From positions 10,704,855 to 10,768,854 of the forward strand of contig NC_012877.2 in the NCBI RefSeq assembly GCF_000003195.3: a stretch of DNA of 64,000 nucleotides. The letters run 5' to 3'. The first letter of the stretch is position 1; each line of letters starts with the position of its first letter. The notes beneath the pieces are model-generated. The model saw only the letters and a program-made list of their open reading frames with translations, was not told the DNA's origin and did not search any database. The position numbers and the translations under genes are program-made. Positions 54,198-64,000 of this stretch are shown here, one piece after another. Origin of the DNA: Sorghum bicolor. Its lineage: Eukaryota > Streptophyta > Magnoliopsida > Poales > Poaceae.

Positions 54198-57011
54198 CAG
54201 ATTGCACAGCAAGGATGGGAAGAAGTTAGTACTCAGCTAGATAAAGCAAAAAGAATCACTGCTAAATTCAAGAATATGAGGAATGTCTTAAGGGCATGGC
54301 AACAGAATCTCTCTGGTCTCAAAAGAAACATTGAAAATGTCAAAACTATCCTCTCTCTTTTGGAAATTATTGAAGAATCAAGAGACCTCACTATTGCAGA
54401 GTGGAACTTTAAAGAAGTGCTGAAATCAAAGTTGGACCAGCTTCTTGACCAGCAAAGAACGTACTGGAAACAAAGAGGAAAAATCAGATGGGTAAAGGAA
54501 GGAGATGCAGGAACTAAACTTTTCCATGCATGCGCAACTATCAAGCATAGAGGCAACCTAATTGCTCAGTTGCAGAAAAGTAATGGAGAAGTTGTTCTAA
54601 GCCACGCCGAAAAAGAGAAGATCCTATGGGAAGCCTTCAAAGATAGATTGGGACAGTCATAATTCTCTGCAATGGCTTTCAACCTGAGTTTCTTCATAGA
54701 GAGCACCCCAGACTTAGATTGCCTGGAAACCCCTTTCACAAGGCAAGAAATTGACTTGATAGTCAAATCCTTGCCAAATGACAAAGCCCCAGGACCTGAT
54801 GGCTTTAATAATGAATTCATCAAGAAATGCTGGAGCTTCATCAAAGAGGATTTCTATGATCTCTGTTTAGCCTTTCAGGAAAACTCAGTTTGCCTTCAAA
54901 GTATAAATGACTCCTACATCACTTTAATCCCTAAAGTAGATGGTGCTTTGCTTGTAGGAGATTTCAGGCCAATATCTCTCCTAAACTGCTCCATCAAATT
55001 GATAACCAAGCTTCTAGCCAATAGACTACAAAATGTGATCCTTGACTTAGTTCACCAGAACCAGTATGGCTTTATCAGATCAAGGACCATATAGGACTGT
55101 CTAGCATGGTCCTTTGAATACCTGCATCTGTGCCATTGCTCAAAAAAGGAAGTTGTGGTTCTCAAGCTTGACTTTGAAAAGGCCTTTGATAGAATTGAGC
55201 ACAAGGTTATCCTAGACATCCTACTGCACAATGGTTTTGGACAGAAATGGATCTCGTGGATAGATGCAATCCTCAAATCTAGAACATCTGCAGTGCTGCT
55301 AAATGGTGTCCCAGGAAAAACCTTCCATTGTAAGCGTGGGGTGAGGCAGGGGGATCCTCTTTCTCCTCTTCTTTTTGTCTTAGCTGTTGATTTGCTGCAA
55401 TCAATTCTGAATAAAGCAAAAGAGATGAATCTCCTTAGACTCCCAATTCCTGCCCCGAGCACTGATTTCCCAGTAATCCAGTATGCAGATGATACTCTAG
55501 TGGTGCTGGAAGCCTCAGCGCAGCAACTCTTCTTCCTCAAAGGTGTCCTCCAATCATTCAGTGACTCCACCGGTTTAAAAATTAACTACAGCAAGTCCAT
55601 GATGGTGCCCATTAACCTAAACTCAGAAAGGTTACATCATTTGGCCAGAACCTTTGGTTGTCAGACTGGCTCCTTCCCCTTCACATACTTAGGGCTACCC
55701 CTGGGGCTTACCAGACCAAAAGTTGATGAATTCCTTCCTCTAATCAGCAAATGTGAGAGAAGACTAAGTTACATATCCCCATTTCTCAATCAGGCAGGAA
55801 GGTTGCAGCTAACCAACTCAGTCCTATCAGCTCTACCAACATACACTATGTGTTCCATAATGTTGCCTAAGACAGTGATAAAACAAATAGATAAATATCG
55901 TAAACACTGCCTGTGGAGAGGAGCAGAAGCAAATACAAAAAAGATAGCAAAAGCTTCCTGGCCAGTTGTCTGCACCCCCAAAGATGAAGGAGGGCTGGGA
56001 GTCATTAATATCCAAACTCACAACGAAGCTCTAATTCTCAAACGTCTGCACAAATTCTATAACAGGTGCAAATTACCTTGGGTGGAATTGATTTGGGACA
56101 AACACTACAGAAATGGGAAGTTGCCAAACATTTCTTCCGCAAAGGGCTCCTTTTGGTGGAGAGATGCTCTCAAACTCTTGGATAAATATAAAGGACTTGC
56201 AAGTGTCTCTATTGGAAATGGGCAGACCTGTCTTTTGTGGGATGATCTTTGGAATGGCCAAGTTTGGAAAATTCAATTCCCTGAGCTATACTCTTATGCA
56301 AAAAATAAAAGGATCTGCATTAGCAAAGCTCATAATGTGCATACCATGCATGATCTCTTCAACTTGCCGATGTGTGTCGAAGCCCATGCCCAGCTGCAGG
56401 AATTCCATCTAGAGCTGTCAAGCCTTGCCATCAGCGAAATGAATGACAGTTGGAACTATATCTGGGGGTCTCCACAATTTTCATCCTCAAAGGCTTACAT
56501 TGCCTTAACTGGTCATGCTCAGCCTGCACCAATCTTTAAATGGCTCTGGAAAACCTCTTGCCAAGGAAAGCATAAAATTTTCTTCTGGCTTGCCCTCAGA
56601 GATAGATTAAGCACCAGAAATATTATAAGAAGAAGAGGAATGTTCCTGGAAACATATCAATGTGTGTTATGTCAGCACCCCCCTGAAGAAAATGTCATGC
56701 ACCTACTCTTCTATTGTCCATTCGCCAAAGATTGCTGGAACACAATGGGCTTCACCTATATTAATCACCTGACAATCCCACAGATCTTTCAGGCTTGGAA
56801 ATCTAAACTGCAAGTGGAATTCTCCCTGGATATCTTCATCATCTGGTGCTGGGCCATCTGGATGATCAGAAACAATGTTATCTTCAGAAATGAAGTCCCC
56901 TCAGTTCCCAATTGCAAAAGGATTTTCACCTCTAAGATATTATTGCTTCTCCACAGAACTAAATCAAGAATTACCCCCCTCTTAGAAACATGGATCAGTA
57001 CGAATTTGTAA
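54198..57011 (+). pseudogene. 5'-truncated LINE (L1-type) ORF2 with two nonsense codons
   Basis: One frame runs from before 54276 to 57011 and is closed only by TAA at 54660-54662 and TAG at 55092-55094. It encodes a pre-RT region (QRTYWKQRGKIRWVKEGDAG), reverse transcriptase with [46 protein letters not shown] and catalytic YADD, and C-terminal zf-RVT ([20 protein letters not shown]). The endonuclease domain is absent, consistent with 5' truncation. The TAG replaces a Gln codon (CAG) expected in the RTIQDCL motif. The 3' end runs into a (TA)n tract. Confidence 0.85.
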
Positions 57012-57131
57012 CTCCATGGGCTTTCTTTCTTTCTTTTGATGTACCCTGATCCTCCTTTGTAGCTTCTTAGCTGCTTTAGGCTCGCCTTTTGATTTTTTTT
57101 AAATTACTCTTCTGTAAACTTGTCTTTTAAT

Positions 57132-57134
57132 TTA

Positions 57135-57220
<86 letters not shown>
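57132..57220. repeat. (TA)n microsatellite
   Basis: About 85 bp of almost pure TA directly after the LINE 3' region. It may have grown from the LINE tail. Confidence 0.95.
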
Positions 57221-57221
<1 letters not shown>

Positions 57222-57223
<2 letters not shown>

Positions 57224-58219
57224 TCGCAGTAGGAGCCACTCGCTCCTCCTGATTCTTCTAAAAAAAATAGTACGGTTATCTATTCTAAATCTGACAACAC
57301 ACTCGATAGTGTCTCAGTCAGCAAAATAAAAAACCCTTAGCATGTACATTTGCCTTTGGACTTGTTTTCACCTCTTCTTCTCCTCTCCAAGTGTGAACTT
57401 GCTCCATGTGGCATAATCACCTCTCAACCATCTTCAGGCCTTGCTCATTAGCTTGGTATGGATCCTAACTCAATCACAACTAAATTGAAAGCGTTAGTCC
57501 ACTAGTTGTCATTCTTTTTTCGATAATTACACAGTTACAACGCAAATGCCCACAACAGGCATGCACACTCACCCCTATGAACACACGTACACAAACCCTA
57601 GCAAAACCAAACTTAGGGCTTTAAACTGCCGATAGCTATAGTTCTCCGTCTTTCGAAGGGAACACCAACATCACCGTTGTAGCTCTTTTCACAGAACTGG
57701 TCAAGAGGGTGAGCAGGGATTAGGGAATGGCTAGGATTAGGGCGACATTTTGGGACACCGTACGTTGACATTTTGGACCACTGCATCATGAAAAATTGTA
57801 GAAGCTCACTTTGATTTCGGTCCACTAATCCTCTAGGAACTACATAGCGAGTCGTTTAGCATGTTTAGTGCTCTAATCACCGCTGCGCTAGCGGTCATGA
57901 TCTCTGAGAGTGTTAAAACTTAAAAGGCAATGACTCTCTTGTCGTCACCCTTGTCAAGCTGCTAAATCCGGATATAGCAGAAACTATATCTGGCTATTTG
58001 AAACATTGGTATGATTTTTCTTCTTTGAAGAAGTCTAAAACCGGATTTTGTTTTCCATTATCTAAAATATCATGTTTGGCAAATATAGCTCACCAATAAC
58101 TGCATAACTACAAGTCTACAACCTTGATATAATGAACAACCCAAGCAAAGACAAATGACAAAACGTGCAATTTGTCACGGACCATATAGCTATCCATTTT
58201 GTCACTCATAGTACAGAGA
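57222..58219. other. Unassigned intergenic DNA
   Basis: About 1 kb with no gene or recognisable repeat. Short minus-strand frame 57613-57825 has no family resemblance. Confidence 0.5.
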
Positions 58220-58224
58220 TACTA

Positions 58225-58412
58225 TACTGGCGGTTCGCAACCCCTTTGTACAGGCGGATTGACGAACCGCCAGTGGCTATAGGCCTGTGGAAATAAAAGT
58301 TTCCACAGGCGGTTAACTGAGAACCGCCTGTACAAACAGATTTCTACAGGCGGAGAACCGCCTGTAGAAATTGGATTCTACAGGCGGCTCTCATAACAGA
58401 ACCGCCTGTGGT
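58225..58412. repeat. Left subterminal repeats of CACTA element
   Basis: At least eight 10-14-bp units of CAGGCGG / CCGCCTGT type in alternating orientation, for example TTTCTACAGGCGGAG then AACCGCCTGTAGAAAT. They would bind the element's TnpA-like protein, by analogy with En/Spm. Confidence 0.75.
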
Positions 58413-58651
58413 AAGATTTTCCAATTTAACCCTATTTTCCAGCAAACCCTATTTTTAATATATATATATATATATATATATTATATACATTAATATTGAA
58501 ACTATGTTAGGCTACAAGATTCAACCAATGCAACATGCAATATATTTATATATACCATTACTTTGTACATAAAATTATATTAATTACAAACATCACACAT
58601 CAATGTTTTTTGTTTACAGACATATGAGGTTTCACATCTGAAACCTCTGCT

Positions 58652-61600
58652 CTAATAACCCGATCGAGATAGCTTTAGCCTACTAATATCTCTTAGCGCT
58701 ATAAACTCAGGCTTTGCTAGGACGCTGGTCGGGTCGTGATATTTCCCTTCGGTGGGAATAGCTTCTCTCAAGAGAAAAGTGCAGAGGTCCTCAACTATGT
58801 TATATAGAACAGCTTGAGTCACGCTCTTCGCCTTTTCCAACTCATGTTGCTGCAGAGGAAGTTAGAAACATCATAAATTTATAGTTCATATAACACATGC
58901 TTAGCAACAAAAAATGACACAAATAATATAAACGACTATTAGAGCAATACCTTAGAAGGGTTAGTTACATATCTTTCGGTCTCTCTCATGAACTCGTAGA
59001 CGTAGAATCCACAGTGGACCGATCCGACTGGTTGCTTATGGCACTGATGTATGACAAAAAAGTGGATATTTATTAGTTGCAACATCGTCATATGCATATT
59101 ATATTTATAAAAGACAGCTTGTGATATTTTGGTACGTACCGGCCATTTATAAAATAATCTCAATGGCTGCCCCAGTTCTGATGAATCACACCTTCCACCT
59201 TTGATCTTATAATACCTATAGGCCCTATAGTACCGAATACACAATCCTGAAGTTATTCTGAAACTCTTATAAAAGTAGATATTAATATTTAATGTACTCA
59301 GCTTACCGTTCCAAGTGTGTAATGAATTTTGCATAACTTGAAGGATCATAGTCTGCAGAGTCTAGGACTAGCACACGTCCTAGACTAGGATTAATGAGGA
59401 GGCAGATCCAGTGGTCCCTGAGAGAATCGAATTTATGATGCAAGTGCCCATTGAAATTACTAATACGACGATGAATACAAATTGACACTTACCCAAAGTT
59501 GTATGGGGCAACAACACATTCTCGATCTTGATACTTGAGCAGTGCCAAGGCTATGTAGAGGTCGTATTTACATTCATAATCTAGACGACTTTCATCTATT
59601 ATCTTCTTACGCTCAGCGGGGTCCAAACCTTCTAAGGAGTCGTGTTTGTCTCCGATTCTGAAGTTGTGCTGCTCCTCGCATATCTTCATCGGGCTCAGAT
59701 ATGCAACCCTTTTACTGGCAGACCTATCAGGATCTGAACCGTACCGCATCTCTTGTTGTTCAAAATTCATTCTGCAATGAGCACTTGTATGTTAGATGTT
59801 GAAAATTGATGCAACTCATGAATTATTACAAAGAGATGGTACGAGTGACACTTACAATGCAAACACGGTTACCAGCTGCACGTCTAGTCTCTGCAGGTTC
59901 ATCATTAGCCACATGTCCTCGAAGGTAACGATTGCCTTTGTCCGCTCACTGTTGAATGCTGTTGGTGGTATAATCACATTGATCGTGTGAATGCCTACAG
60001 AAGCTGCTCTCATATACCAGTCATGCATCCTTTTTATACCAGCTGGGATCTTTTTGAGTTTGTCCCAACTAAGTAGTGGTCTGCCTGGCTCATATTTAGT
60101 AGGGACATATTTGTAATCATCCTTCGTTGGTGGCCTGATATTGACAATACGTGTTTCAAAGCTTTTCGACCCCTCCTTCTCATGCTCTGCTAAGTCAACA
60201 AGTTTCGAAGTGCGGCTCCTTGCAATTCCGGACAGAAATAGGGCCGTACCAGCGGCCTTCTTCTTTGGCTCGAACGGGGAAACCAATTTGGGGACCGAGA
60301 ATTTTGTTTTCTTTGGTTGTGGTGGTGTCTTATCATCATTTTTTGGTGCCGGTGGTGTGGAAGATTGCGGTGTTGAAGCAAGGGGTTTAGGTGATGGTGG
60401 TGAAGCCTGGGGTTTAGGTGATGGTGGGGGAGTGGGTTTTGATGGTGGCGGGGATGGTGGTTGAGGCATTATTGGTGATGGTGGTGGTGGGGATTGTGGA
60501 TGCAAGATTGGAGAGGTTGGTGGAGTGGGAAGAGATGTGGGATGGGACGACTCCTGAGTCTGCGGCACTTCTCGGGGTGATGGTTCTGGTACCTGAGACA
60601 GCAGGACGTCCCGTCGAGGCCAAAGAATAAAATTCTTGATAGCTTGTCCCAGTTTCTCAATGCCCTCGGGACTGGGAATGTCTAGCATGTCGTCCTCATA
60701 TCCTTGGACAACTGTCAACACTTCCACCCTGTAGTAGTCCTCAGGGATCTCACTACCATGGAATTGACGCCCCAGGATCGCAAGTCCTGTGGCTACTTCC
60801 CTTGTACGATTATTGTTAAAACCATACCTTATGACTAGGGAGCAAGGCACAGGACTATCGATCTCATCAACTGGATAGCGGACCTTGTCTCCGGTAGAGG
60901 CAATACTACTCGGGACGACCGGAGCTTGTTCTGTTGTCGGGGCAACGACTAGCTGCATTTGAGGAGGCTGCTGGCCACTTAATTGGCTAGACATTGCGGT
61001 CGCCAATCGCTGCATCAACTCAGGAGGAGGATTGGAGAGGATTTTAGACATCACCTCTTCGACTTCTCTCTTAGCCTCCTCCTTAAAATAATTAGACATT
61101 TCTGCCTTGTAGCGATCCCGTTTCCTATACATTGCTTCCCACTCTGGTCCGAATCCTTCTTTCCATCCTTCTTTTGATGAGATGCCTCGTACATGACCAG
61201 GATGCTCTGGGTTACCCAGAGCAACAGTAAGGACATCTTTCTCCCTTTGGGGCTTAAATTCGCCCGCTTTCTGCTTAGCTGCCACAGCGAAAATATTCTT
61301 CGCTGCCTCTTCGACCATTGGGTCAGAAAATGATAAGCCAGACTTAGCTTCCTTTGCCGGTACACGAGCACGAATCCACCTCGAGCCCTTGCGACCAAGT
61401 TGGTCAGGAAGCGCTGGCAGACCCTTAGCCCTCTGCGCTTCATCCTCTTGCTCCCATTGGGCAAGCTTGCGCTGGTAACCACCTGTGCCTAGGTGATGGT
61501 GGTACATGTTCCTTTTTGCAAGCTCGGATTTAGATTCGCTCAAAGCTTTGAACTCCTCGGTACTCCTCTGCTCTAAAAACACCGCCCATTGACCAGTAGT

Positions 61601-62454
61601 GATTTTATACCTTTTTGTCGGGTCCAACCCTTTCTTTGCCCACTTAGAATTCAACTCGGACTTGTAATTCCTAAACATGATTCCCCTCTGCTTCAATGTG
61701 TACTCCTTTACTAGGTCTTCTGAACCCTGAGGTAAAACAAACCTTATAAGCAGCTTGTCCCACATTCTTGTGATTTCATTTTGGTCCACTTTTGCCCACT
61801 CCCTGACTGTGATGTCAAGATGGTCCCTAACTAAGAATCCAAGTGCGTTACGCCACTTAGGTAAGGCCTCTGGAGGAGCTAGGGGTTGTCCTGTCGGGCT
61901 CACATCTGTAATTCTAAATGTGACTTTTGGAAACTGATTCAATCCTCTGTCACCTCGTTTCCTTTTTCTATCATCAGTCTTCTCGGTGGTCTTCTCGGTG
62001 GTTGTCTCCGTCGTCGGTTCGGGTGCACCTTCATGTGTGAATTTTTCCTCGGATAGGATCTCTTTCAGCTCATGAAACTGAGATAACACCTCCTGTTCAT
62101 GTTAAAAGTTAAACACATAAATCATTCTTGTACATATACTGAGGGACATAAAAGTTAGAAAGATTTAATTATGGATGAGTAATTCATCACCTCATCTACT
62201 TCTGGAATGTAATCTGGGTCACGTTCTAATTCACAACGAGCGTTCCTCTCTATGCGAGGATCTGGAATGTCGCTAGGGGAGGTCTCGTACGAAGGACTTG
62301 ATTCACGTTCTTTTGCATTATCTGTGTGGTCCGATCCTTGCGCTTGCTCGGTGCTGTGTGATACGTGCACCTTCTCTGTGTGGTCCGAACCTTTTGCCGG
62401 TGCTTGGTCGATGCCGTCAGACCCTGACGCTTGGTTTGGGGTTGGAGAAGTCAT
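58652..62454 (-). CDS. Seven-exon Ulp1-type (C48) cysteine protease gene of CACTA element
   Basis: Seven minus-strand exons join with matching phases: 62454-62191, 62092-59856, 59771-59493, 59417-59307, 59257-59140, 59043-58951, 58849-58652 (3300 bp, 1099 aa). Start is an ATG (MTSPTPNQ). Residues about 1-120 are acidic/hydrophilic; about 130-480 hold a conserved-looking transposon-associated region ([52 protein letters not shown]); about 600-675 are Pro-rich; the Ulp1 domain is about 900-1035 with catalytic His (DHWICLLI), Asp (VLVLDSADY), Gln and Cys ([15 protein letters not shown]). The triad is complete. Ulp1 enzymes remove SUMO-like modifiers; such domains are known as passengers in CACTA and MULE elements. 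Its role in transposition is unknown. Splices are predicted by eye. Confidence 0.82.
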
Positions 62455-62499
62455 CGTGATAATCTATTCAAATAATTACTTAGCATTATAAATAATGTA

Positions 62500-63310
62500 T
62501 ATACATAGACACTTAAACTAAAAGCAAATATTAATTGTTTATTATTTTTACACATAAATAAATATATGCAATTTACATATATATATATATATATAATTGC
62601 ATTATAAATAATTGGATTATAAAAAAGAAATAATAACTACTTAGCTTATGCTATAATGTATATACATAGACACTTAAACTAAAAGCAAATATGAATTGCA
62701 TTGTAAATAATATATATACAATTAATAATTTTAAGAAAAATAAAACATCATATACATCAAATAAGAAAAATAAAAATTAATTATTTAGGATATGCACAAT
62801 GTATATTTATCTAGGACAATTAACAATTAATAATTATTTAGGACAATTAATAATTTTAAGAAAAATAAAATATCATATACATTTATCTAGGACAATTAAT
62901 AATTATTAATTATTGAGAACAATTAATAATTAATAATACATCATATATATTTATTTAGAACAATTAATAATTATTTAGGACAATTATACATCATATACAT
63001 CAAATAAGAAAAATAAAAAATAATTATGTAGGATATGCATAATGTATATAAGAAAAATAAAACATCATATACATTTATTTAGGACAATTAATAATTATTT
63101 AGGACAATTAATAATTTTAAGAAAAATAAAACATTATATACATTTATCTAGGACAATTAATAATTAATAATTAGTTATGACAACTAGTAAGTATTTAGGA
63201 CAATTAATAATTAATAATACATCATATATATTTATTTAGAACAATTAATAATTATTTATAACAATTATACATCATATACATCAAATAAGAAAAATAAAAA
63301 ATAAAAAAAT
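62500..63310. repeat. AT-rich irregular tandem repeat tract in CACTA element
   Basis: Repeated 15-40-bp units built from TAGGACAATTAATAATT, AAGAAAAATAAAACATC and CATATACATTTAT, in varying order. Over 85 percent A+T by eye. It lies between the GC-rich leader and the first coding exon of the minus-strand gene and could be a 5' UTR intron: AATAG at 62466-62470 (minus strand) is a possible acceptor. Confidence 0.7.
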
Positions 63311-63319
63311 AAAACAATG

Positions 63320-63792
63320 GACGTTGGTGGGCCGGCCCAGCTGGGCAAGCGGCCCACCGGCCCCTGCCCCTCCCCCTCCCTCTCACCCTCGCCCTCTGCA
63401 CGGCCGCAAGGCCGCCGCCGCCGCCTCAGGTGACCACCCCGATGCTCTGGCCGCCTCGACTCCCCCCGCCTCCCAACGCCGCCTCGACTCCCCCACGCCG
63501 GCCGCACTCGCCGTGTCGCCGCCGGCGAGCCGCGGCCGCCGCGCGGGCTCTCTGCCTCCGCCGCGCCGAGCTCCCGCATCGGCCGGCGCACGAAGCCGCC
63601 CCCGCCGCAGCCGCACGCGCACCCACTCCCACGTCGCAGCCGGGAGCTTTCCTCGAAGAGAAGATGCCGGCGAGAAGGAGAAGGAGAAGGTCGCCGGCGA
63701 TGGGAAATTTGGACAGCCTGGCGGCGTGTTTGAATAGAGACTGGCGCCTTCAGGGACTTAGAAAACTTCGGGTCTGCGCGCGGAGTATATAT
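63320..63792 (-). promoter_or_regulatory. TATA box and GC-rich leader of CACTA gene
   Basis: On the minus strand a TATATAT box (63786-63792) lies next to the subterminal repeats, followed by about 450 bp of very GC-rich, CpG-rich sequence. This matches the layout of maize En/Spm, where subterminal repeats, promoter and a GC-rich untranslated leader (downstream control region) lie together. Frames across it are dominated by Pro, Arg and Ala and are not taken as coding. Function is inferred by analogy. Confidence 0.55.
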
Positions 63793-63800
63793 GGCCTCGA

Positions 63801-63968
63801 TTTCTACAGGCGGTTGGCATTAACCACCGCCTGTAGAAATGGTTTCTACAGGCGGTGTTCAATGCCAACCGCCTGTAGAAATCCATTTCTACAGGCGGTT
63901 GGCATTGACCACCGCCTGTAGAAATACCTCTACACAGGCGGTGGTCAATACCACCCACCTGTAGAAAG
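63801..63968. repeat. Subterminal repeats of CACTA element, right group
   Basis: Three inverted pairs: TTTCTACAGGCGG (63801), CCGCCTGTAGAAAT (63827), TTTCTACAGGCGG (63843), CCGCCTGTAGAAAT (63869), TTTCTACAGGCGG (63886) and CCGCCTGTAGAAAT (63912), then a diverged pair ending near 63968. Arms of each pair, spaced by GGTTGGCATT-type sequence, could fold. The window ends 32 bases later, before any CACTA terminus. Confidence 0.8.
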
Positions 63969-64000
63969 TTTTTTGTAATTTTTATTATTATTGTTGTTTT

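Larger units (their letters stand above)
58220..64000 (-). mobile_element. CACTA element carrying a Ulp1-type gene, right end beyond window
   Basis: The left end begins TACTATACTGGCGG (CACTA-type terminus with the first base changed) and is followed by inverted subterminal repeats of the form TTTCTACAGGCGG/CCGCCTGTAGAAA, which recur at 63801-63968. Between them lies a minus-strand gene with a Ulp1 cysteine-protease domain. No TNP2-type transposase is seen in the window. Either the element is non-autonomous or the transposase lies to the right. Confidence 0.75.

Noticed and set aside
63324..63921. GC-rich open frames on both strands near the right edge
   Set aside because: They are Pro/Arg/Ala low-complexity in all frames, as expected from extreme GC content, and lie at the promoter/leader position of the CACTA gene.

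Overview
The window is plant nuclear DNA, most likely from a panicoid grass close to Sorghum. It holds a tandem pair of nine-exon zeta-class glutathione S-transferase genes set in a dense nest of grass transposons: long-LTR Ty3/gypsy elements, a copia LTR with GTCCGGTG/CACCGGAC repeats, Stowaway and GGCCTTGTTTAGTTCC MITEs, LINEs, a SINE and a CACTA element. There are no operons, rRNA genes or CRISPR arrays. Species is inferred from repeat style, not from a search.

Layout, left to right. 1-10579 is the right part of a non-autonomous Ty3/gypsy element (left LTR cut by the window edge, gag relics, no pol); its right LTR is split by a 2.8 kb solo LTR (7270-10084, 5-bp target duplication GCCGC). 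10580-26135 is a copia LTR split by a young, complete 14.3 kb Tat-type gypsy element (11119-25419, duplication CATCT). That element has intact gag-protease and pol domains separated by one in-frame TAG. Between pol and its 3' LTR it carries, on the opposite strand, a six-exon gene of about 1298 codons with its own TATA box. 26136-26875 is the 3' end of a LINE into which the copia LTR had landed.

26876-42690 is the genic part. Two intact GSTZ genes (29896-32264 and 40282-42690) point the same way; between them sit a retroposed fragment and a 5.5 kb Reina-like chromovirus (33675-39145, duplication CAGCA). MITEs lie upstream of each gene copy.

42860-58219 is layered transposon debris. A dead LINE is split by a decayed Tat-like gypsy element (43045-52737, duplication GATCC). 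Most of the 3' half of that element is replaced by other repeats, including an inverted LTR fragment that hosts a foldback element with long inverted repeats (48850-50640), itself holding four MITE copies. The LINE also carries a SINE with a 15-bp target duplication. A second LINE (54198-57011) is spoiled only by two nonsense codons.

58220-64000 is a CACTA element running off the right edge. Its minus strand encodes a seven-exon Ulp1-type cysteine protease of about 1099 aa, preceded by an AT-rich repeat tract, a GC-rich leader, a TATA box and inverted subterminal repeats.

The only host genes I can support are the two GSTZ genes (tyrosine catabolism). Everything else recognised is transposon-derived. 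The most notable parts are the two transposon-carried accessory genes, whose splice phases I could follow through every exon.
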